A stretch of 64,000 nt of DNA, from positions 62,001-126,000 of the forward strand of contig CDMY01000255.1 in assembly GCA_001179505.1 (NCBI GenBank), in the 5' to 3' direction. Shown in pieces: positions 58,336-64,000 of the stretch. Each line of letters starts with the position of its first letter. Positions within the stretch are counted from its first letter, which is position 1. The translations under genes and the position numbers were made by a program. Under the pieces are notes generated by a model. That model did no database searches. It saw only the letters and a list, made by a program, of their open reading frames with translations, and was not told the DNA's origin. This DNA is from Vitrella brassicaformis. Taxonomy: Eukaryota > Sar > Vitrellaceae.

Positions 58336-59478
58336 GCTCCCCTCCCCACACACCACCACGCCACACCGGCCACACCAGAGGAGCAGCGCGGCGGACGACA
58401 GGCGTGTTGGACAGTGACGCGACACAATGCCATGCGACATGTGGTGTGCGCCGGTGTGGTGTGGTGTCGTGTGCGTCCCACCTGAGCTCTCCCCCTCCCT
58501 CTTCCTCTCTCCCCTCCTTCCTCTCTCCTTCGTCGTGTAAAGAGAATTTTCACCGTCTTTTTGTCTGCCTGCCTGACGCTCACTTGACTCATCCCCAGCT
58601 ATCTAGCTAGCGTCATCTACCCCCCATGTGACACGATGGATGTCAGGTTGTGTGTGCTGCCTGCCTGCCTGTTTGTATGTATACGACGGAAGGTATGAGT
58701 ATTGTATCGGTTGGCCATTGGCGGAGAGTACGTGGTCGAGGCTCGGTCGGCTTTGCTGATAAGTGCTGCTGCCTTTTGTTGGTCATGCGCTGCATCTCGT
58801 TCACGTCGTGTTGGGTGATCTTCGATCGCACCCCATTGACCATGGGATGGATTCGGTTGAACGTCACCTGGAGCGACAGAGACGGGATGGAGGACAGGGC
58901 CATTAGTTAAGGCATCCATACACGCAGCCGCCGAGCATCGCATGCATTGCATCGCACACCTTAATGGAAGAAGCAGTCTCTACCTACCTCTCTCTTTCCA
59001 TGTATATCAGTGACTCTCCGTACTGGCCGGTTGGCTGACAGACAGACGCGTGAATTTTAAAGGGCTGGATGGAGGACGGACGGACGGACTGATGGGTTGT
59101 GCAGACACCACAGCCCCCACCCCACCCCACCCCACACACACGTACAAATCCACACACACTACTTACTGACTGACTGCGTATGTTATGTATCCTCCCTCCT
59201 CTATCTGTCTGAGACGCTTTCGTAGATATCTGCATGGCGTGGTGACGGTCATTGCAATGCTATCTATCCCCCTGTATGTGTGTGTGCGTGTGATGCGAAC
59301 TGCATGCCCGGATGGATGAATTAATCTGATCATGTGTGTTTTGAGATTTTGTCCAGAATTGACACGCGCGCGACGTATCCACATCACACACGCACACGTA
59401 CACAACACAACAATGTTCTCCCATCTACTTGCTTCAACAGCGTCTCCCGACAAACGAGCAAACCAATCAGTCAGTCAG
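58336..59478. other. convergent intergenic region with one orphan exon-like segment
   Basis: On the minus strand, about 58868-58647 follows a good CTCCAG acceptor and encodes VTFNRIHPMVNGVRSKITQHDVNEMQ before a stop, but no upstream exon is found. It may be an unrecognised 3' exon or chance. (GTGGG)n-like tract near 59120-59133. Confidence 0.4.
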
Positions 59479-60740
59479 TCAGTCGGTCAGTCGTTTTTTC
59501 TCAACCCTGATAGCCATCCAGAACCTGTCCTCCACCTCTGGCGGATACAGCACATCCCACCACACTATGGCGGTCTTTCCCTCCCTTCCACTGCTCTCGT
59601 TATGTGTCTTCACGGCCCGCTCCACCAGCTTCATGATGTCGTACTGATGGCACTTGCGATGCCCAGATGCCGACAGGGCCACAGGGCCGCTGTCGGCAGA
59701 GGAGGGAGGGGCGGGGGAGGGGGAGGGGGAAGGTGGGCTGCTTGCGGCCGTGTGGTCATCTTGGTACTTGGGATGCCGCCGCAGTGCTTCTTGTGGCGGC
59801 CTGCCGTGCTCCAAGAGCAGCATCTGGCCACCTGGACGACACACCCTGAGTGCAAGAGACCGACAGACACAAATGCACCTCCCTGTTTGGTTTTGGCTTC
59901 CACTTCGTTCACCTGAGCAGGTCCATGAGCAGCAGGTGCGGCTCCTCCAGGCAGCACAGCACCTCACAGCTGACCACCGAGTCGAAGGCCTCGGCTGGGA
60001 ATGGCAGCGGCAGACCGGCCGTGTCCTCAACATTGACGTTCACAAATCGGAAAGGCACCGCGCGTTCGGATAGCTTCAGCAGAAGGCTGCGGTGTGAGAT
60101 GGCCTCGGTGCCTGTGAGCTGGCAGGGGGACTTCCGGCGCATCATGCGTGTCGGATGCAGCGGGTCGAAGTCAGCCGGCAGCTGCATGGGCTTCCGGTCG
60201 ACGGCTGTGAGGGAGCTGACCTGAGCCATGTCGTAGTGGCCCAACGACGGCGCTGATTCACCAATCCCAACTTCTAGAACGTCGCCTTTTGCTCGCCGAT
60301 AGAGATCCTTCTCAACGGCCTGCACATCACAGAACACTCATACAACGCAAGTGTGCCTCTGTTGGTACCTCTTTACCTTTTTCTGCTGAATGCATTCGGC
60401 CCATTCCAGGAACCTCCTCTCCTCACCTGTCAGCTCAGGGGACAGATCCCACCTCACATCAGCGTCACCTCTGGGCTGCCCAGCATGCTGAAATGGTGGC
60501 ACGGACTGCTTCGCAGGCATGCCGGCATCCACTTTCTTCCCATTACTCTCACAGAGAGCTGTTGTGGTGGGACGCAGGACACTCATGAGGGGGAGGGCTG
60601 CTGCTGCTGTGACGCAGGTGACCGTTGAAAAGCGGCTGCTCGTTGTGGAGAAAGGCCTCCTTGAGCGTGGCCTCGTGGACGCGTGAAAGATCTACACGGA
60701 TGATCCGTCGATTCATCGGTATGATTTCATCCTTTTTCAT
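59479..60740 (-). CDS. class I SAM-dependent methyltransferase
   Basis: Four exons (60740-60623, 60558-60377, 60319-59913, 59845-59479). Motif I is GDVLEVGIGESAPSLGHY, motif II ends VDRKP, the acidic post-motif is LPLPFPAEAFDSVVSCEVLCCLEEP and motif III is VCRPGGQMLLLEHG. The last resembles METTL7/UbiE-like enzymes. The first 100 residues are not conserved-looking and show no obvious targeting signal. A Ser/Pro-rich insert follows motif III. The substrate cannot be predicted. The promoter carries two AGCTCGCA motifs. Confidence 0.85.
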
Positions 60741-60815
60741 TCACCTTGAAAAGCAGCCGGACGCTGCGCATCTGCTGCGGTTCTCTTGTCCCTTTGCTTC
60801 ACTCATCACCTTTTG

Positions 60816-60843
60816 AGCTCGCAAGTCCGATCAGTAGCTCGCA
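60816..60843. promoter_or_regulatory. two AGCTCGCA promoter motifs upstream of the methyltransferase
   Basis: Copies at 60816-60823 and 60836-60843, 76-103 bp upstream of the start codon at 60740. They could also serve the plus-strand NBAS-like gene. Confidence 0.65.
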
Positions 60844-60954
60844 GAGGCAAGCAGCAGAAACAAATGACCGAAACGGCAAACACACATCTGCACAGAGGTA
60901 GGACAGGCAGATTTGTGAAGCAAAAGCCAAAACATCGAAGCATCTGTCATCCCT

Positions 60955-61350
60955 GATGGCTGTGTTCATTGTGCAGACGGACTGACGCAGTAAGTGACGC
61001 ACAGATTCAAGCATTGCTCGGCGGATTGTCGCACCAGCGAGGTACAACCGATACATTCTACAACAATCATCTTTCATCATCCTTATGGCTGTTTTCACTG
61101 TGCAGGCGAGACTGGCTGAATGAGTGACGTATAGGGACTGCATTGCTCAGCGGAGTGTCGCAACGGCGAGGTACAACAGATGCACTATAACTTCGTGCTC
61201 TGTCAGCCTTCACTCTCAGTATTTGTGTGTTCACTGTGCAGACGAGAGTGGGAGATGGACTGAGTGAATGAGTGACAAAAGGCCTGTATCCCAAGGCGCA
61301 CTGTCGCGGCAGCAAGGTACGACAGGAATGCTACAAACTGGTGCTGTGTC
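60955..61350. repeat. three diverged tandem repeats of about 125-150 bp
   Basis: Units share, in order, TTCAnTGTGCAGACG, a TGAGTGACG-like block, GCATTGCTCnGCGGAnTGTCGCA and GCGAGGTACAACnGATnCA. Starts are near 60964, 61091 and 61232; the third is the most diverged. Function unknown. Confidence 0.65.
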
Positions 61351-61567
61351 AATGAATGTCATGTCTGTGGCTCGTTGGGTCTGCTGTATGAAGCTCTGAG
61401 ATTTGGAAGGAAGCACTACGGGATTTCACTCATCTGCCCTGGAGCTACACTCAAGCAATAAGGTGAGAGACTGACAGGCAACTATCCGCCTGCCCACACA
61501 GCGTCTTGGCCCATCCTTTGTTTCCCTCTGTGCGTGTCTGCAGGCTGTGGCTGTCAACACCACACAC

Positions 61568-64000
61568 ATGGAGGCCGCCATCCCTTACTGGGACACTACC
61601 GTCATTGACACATATGACGACCCATCGGCTGACGCGCCATCCGCAGAGGGACTGTGCATCCAACTCGCGCAGACCCTGGGCCTGCTCCAGCCCTCCCCTC
61701 CCATCCTCCCGGGAGCAAACCTATGCGGCCACGGCGACAACAGGGTGCTTGTCGTGTGGCGCGGAGGCGTTTTGTGGCTTTATCGGCACGCGAGCGACCG
61801 GCCAAAGGGCTTCCATCGGCCCTACAGGCTGCAGCTGACCGAGGACATCGTGTGGGCCCATTTCTTCCCGAAAGCTCAGTTCCTCGCCATCATGGGCCAG
61901 GATCGCAACCTGCTCCTGCTAAAACTGCGCTTTGTGGCGGGGTCGATGGAGGACGACACGGGGCGTGCGGCTGCGCCGAGGATGGGCATCGTGAGGACCT
62001 TTCACCATCGGGCTGATCGGCTCGTGGCATGCCACGCCATCGACGCGCAAGATGGCGATCCGCACGTGTGTGTTGCGAGGGCGCCATGTCGGCTGGAGTG
62101 CATCCACCTGTCGGCACTGCAGAATGTCTTGTCAAGCGGCGATCGCAACAGGGATGATCCACCCGGGTCCAGCACGTTGCCGACTCCCCTGGACCCGAGC
62201 TGCATCCAGACACTGGACTGCAGCCGAGCGCCGTGGCCCCACTTTGGCGAGGCCCTGTCTGACTGCGCCCCTCCTCTGCCCTTCCCCTCTTCCCTCCCCA
62301 CCCCTCTCGCGCTCATCCCGCCCACGCCCCGTGCCCCCCGCCCCTCCCTGCTGCTGGCCGGCGTCACTGATCGAGGCCGATGGACCCTCTTCTGCCAGCC
62401 GGTGAAGCGCGACACATCGACTCCGTCTGATGACGACGCCTCGCGTCATGATTCGAGTGAACCGCCCCCTCCCGCGGCCAGGGGGAAGCTGCTGCCGATG
62501 GTGCCCCTGAGAGCCCTGAGAGCTGAGGCCGCCACACAGAGAGGAGCAGTGGAGATAGGTGGCGGGCAGGCAGTTGGCGGAGATAGGGGACTCGACGACG
62601 AGGATGGGAGGCGTCGGCCGCCGGCTATTGTGCATGTTGCATCGAGTCCATCCGGAGGGGCAGTCGCTGCCGTGCTGGGCACCTCAGAGATGCTTTTCTG
62701 GAGGAAGGACGACAGGGCGGGCTACGTGCCCTCCCTCTATATTTCTGCGGCTACGTTGAGGCGGCTGAGGGGCCGAGCTGCTGCAAAAACTGACACGGAG
62801 GCAGGGGGAGAGCAGGATGTCGACGTGGATGATGCGGACGATGAGTCAACGCCGCTATGGTTCTTGCAAGGCGTCTTCTTCTGGAGTGAGGATGTGCTCA
62901 CGTGTCTGTTCTCCAACGAGCGGCCACCAACCCTATCGCCAACAGAGTACCTCCGCAGGGCCAGACGGCCGTTTTCCTCCCAGCCGCCTTTGATATCGAC
63001 CCAGCTACTCTCACTCACCCTCCCATCTCTTTCTCTTGCTGCCCCTCCGTCACAAAGCGCCCTCCAAGCATTCCCGGCCTCAGTGCTGGTCTCTGCTGCC
63101 TTTGGGAGGCAACAAGACGGCAGCGATCCGACTGGCTCGTCGCTGTTTGTGCTGACAGCCCACCTGCGCCCTGTTGCTGCCGACGAGGGCGAGGATGCTG
63201 ATGTGGAGGATGACGCGGGGGGAGAGTTCACGTTAACGCATGTTCGCGCCCTCACACTTGACTTGTGGGTGGAAGGAGCGGTCCGCGACGGCCGGTGGGA
63301 GTCGGCAGAGAAGGTCTGCCGGGACCAGGGACGGCACGATCTGTGCGACCGAGTGCTGAAGGCACGCTGGCTGGCGGGGCCGGGGAAGCGGCCGCCGGCA
63401 GTGTCCACAATGGAGGACTTCTGGGCCGTTCTCCGCGTCCACGATCTGATATGGCTGGCGCACCAAGCTCTCGAGTTTGATCCAACCAGGCGGGCCAAGG
63501 AGGGTGGTGACACGAGTCGGTCGCTGGAGCTCGGCAAGGTGCGTCTGCTGCTGGAGCACGTGATGCAGCGGCTGCGCAAGACCACTCTCGGAGGCCCGCT
63601 GGGCGACCTGAAGGTCAAGGTGCAGGCGTACCTGTCGCGTCTCGACTCGTACCAACAGATCCTCAACAAGGCCGCATCGGGCGAGACGATGCTCGACCCA
63701 CTGGCGCCGCCGCCCTCAGCTGCCGAGAGCGGGGCAAGCGAGGCGACACTGTCGTGGTCGGAGTTCCGCGATATCACTCCGGCCAAGGCTGCCAAGCTGG
63801 CTGCATCCAAGGGCGACCTGACCATCTTGCGCGTCCTCGTCAAGCGGCACGGCCCCGAGTTCCAGCGGATGACATCGGGGTGGGAGGGCATCCTTGACGC
63901 ACTGCCCGAGACGCTGCCCGTGAAAGACATCGCCGACCTCTTGCCGTGCCCTCCAGTGCCTGTGGTGACAACTGGGTCACAGTCCGCCAAGCCCATTCTC
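61568..64000 (+). CDS. NBAS: NBAS/Sec39-like vesicle-tethering protein, truncated by the window end
   Basis: A single open exon of 811 codons running off the right edge. It starts MEAAIPYWDTTVIDTYDD shortly after a TCTGCAG acceptor; the upstream exon (ending near 61460 at AAG|GTGAGA) is probably 5' UTR. The first 500 residues look like a beta-propeller (LVVWRGGVLWLYRHAS; VHVASSPSGGAVAAVLGTSEMLFW). A Sec39-type alpha-solenoid follows: LDLWVEGAVRDGRWESAEKVCRDQG, then FRDITPAKAAKLAASKGDLTILRVLVKRHG and ILDALPETLPVKDIADLLP. The last pattern is typical of NBAS, the Dsl1/NRZ complex subunit that tethers Golgi-to-ER vesicles. Remaining C-terminal sequence lies outside the window. Confidence 0.7.
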   Translation, partial: MEAAIPYWDTTVIDTYDDPSADAPSAEGLCIQLAQTLGLLQPSPPILPGANLCGHGDNRVLVVWRGGVLWLYRHASDRPKGFHRPYRLQLTEDIVWAHFFPKAQFLAIMGQDRNLLLLKLRFVAGSMEDDTGRAAAPRMGIVRTFHHRADRLVACHAIDAQDGDPHVCVARAPCRLECIHLSALQNVLSSGDRNRDDPPGSSTLPTPLDPSCIQTLDCSRAPWPHFGEALSDCAPPLPFPSSLPTPLALIPPTPRAPRPSLLLAGVTDRGRWTLFCQPVKRDTSTPSDDDASRHDSSEPPPPAARGKLLPMVPLRALRAEAATQRGAVEIGGGQAVGGDRGLDDEDGRRRPPAIVHVASSPSGGAVAAVLGTSEMLFWRKDDRAGYVPSLYISAATLRRLRGRAAAKTDTEAGGEQDVDVDDADDESTPLWFLQGVFFWSEDVLTCLFSNERPPTLSPTEYLRRARRPFSSQPPLISTQLLSLTLPSLSLAAPPSQSALQAFPASVLVSAAFGRQQDGSDPTGSSLFVLTAHLRPVAADEGEDADVEDDAGGEFTLTHVRALTLDLWVEGAVRDGRWESAEKVCRDQGRHDLCDRVLKARWLAGPGKRPPAVSTMEDFWAVLRVHDLIWLAHQALEFDPTRRAKEGGDTSRSLELGKVRLLLEHVMQRLRKTTLGGPLGDLKVKVQAYLSRLDSYQQILNKAASGETMLDPLAPPPSAAESGASEATLSWSEFRDITPAKAAKLAASKGDLTILRVLVKRHGPEFQRMTSGWEGILDALPETLPVKDIADLLPCPPVPVVTTGSQSAKPIL

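Noticed and set aside
58644-58891. Minus-strand exon-like segment with a good acceptor
   Set aside because: No upstream exon could be joined; left as an orphan in the intergenic description.
1-64000. tRNA, rRNA or snoRNA genes
   Set aside because: I found no convincing tRNA cloverleaf, rRNA segment or box C/D pair by eye; a covariance-model search would be needed to exclude them.

Overview
The window is nuclear DNA of a eukaryote with a compact, GC-rich, intron-dense genome. Introns are mostly 60-120 bp, begin GT (occasionally GC), end AG, and are often filled with TG/CA or TGTC runs. An apicomplexan-style calcium-dependent protein kinase sits beside a plant-style vacuolar sorting receptor, a plant-type ERD2-like protein and a deiodinase-family selenoprotein. 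That mix suggests an alveolate alga, most likely a chromerid such as Vitrella. The lineage is inferred from gene content; no species assignment can be proven from the sequence alone.

Layout, left to right. 0-6 kb: a small acidic-protein gene, then a 16-exon CDPK on the minus strand and a 41-bp-arm hairpin. 6-11.3 kb: a lineage-specific patch with a membrane-protein gene, an intact ankyrin-like gene and two degenerate relatives of it, ending in a 300-N gap. 13-22 kb: GT43-like glycosyltransferase (-), DeSI/PPPDE peptidase 1 (+), BOP1/ERB1 ribosome-biogenesis WD40 protein (-), ribosomal protein eL32 (+). 22-28 kb: MIOS-like GATOR2 subunit (-), DeSI/PPPDE peptidase 2 (+). 28-32 kb: a gene-poor stretch. 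32-39 kb: semi-SWEET/PQ-loop protein (-), LanC-like protein (+), a small secreted protein (+), a vacuolar sorting receptor (+). 40-50 kb: PP2C phosphatase (-), a His-rich PAGMYG-repeat protein (+), the deiodinase-family selenoprotein with a SECIS element (-), a large unknown protein (+). 50-57 kb: two poorly resolved unknown genes (-) and a WDR18/Ipi3-like protein (-). 57-64 kb: ERD2-like receptor (+), a SAM methyltransferase (-), and the start of an NBAS/Sec39-like tethering protein (+) that runs off the end.

Two results stand out. The first is a selenoprotein: an in-frame TGA inside the deiodinase signature FGSVT-U-PP (45854-45856), with a well-formed SECIS hairpin 62 nt after the stop codon (44929-45005). 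The second is an 8-mer, TGCGAGCT/AGCTCGCA, found once or twice in nearly every start region of the conserved genes, especially the short divergent promoters, and almost nowhere else. It looks like a core promoter element.

Functional themes: ribosome assembly (BOP1, WDR18, eL32), secretory and vacuolar traffic (ERD2-like, vacuolar sorting receptor, NBAS/Sec39, GT43), and signalling (CDPK, PP2C, MIOS/TORC1 control). Genes were assembled by hand from splice signals, reading-frame phase and protein-family motifs. Exon borders are good to a base or two where phase checks worked; the first and last exons of unknown genes are the weakest points.
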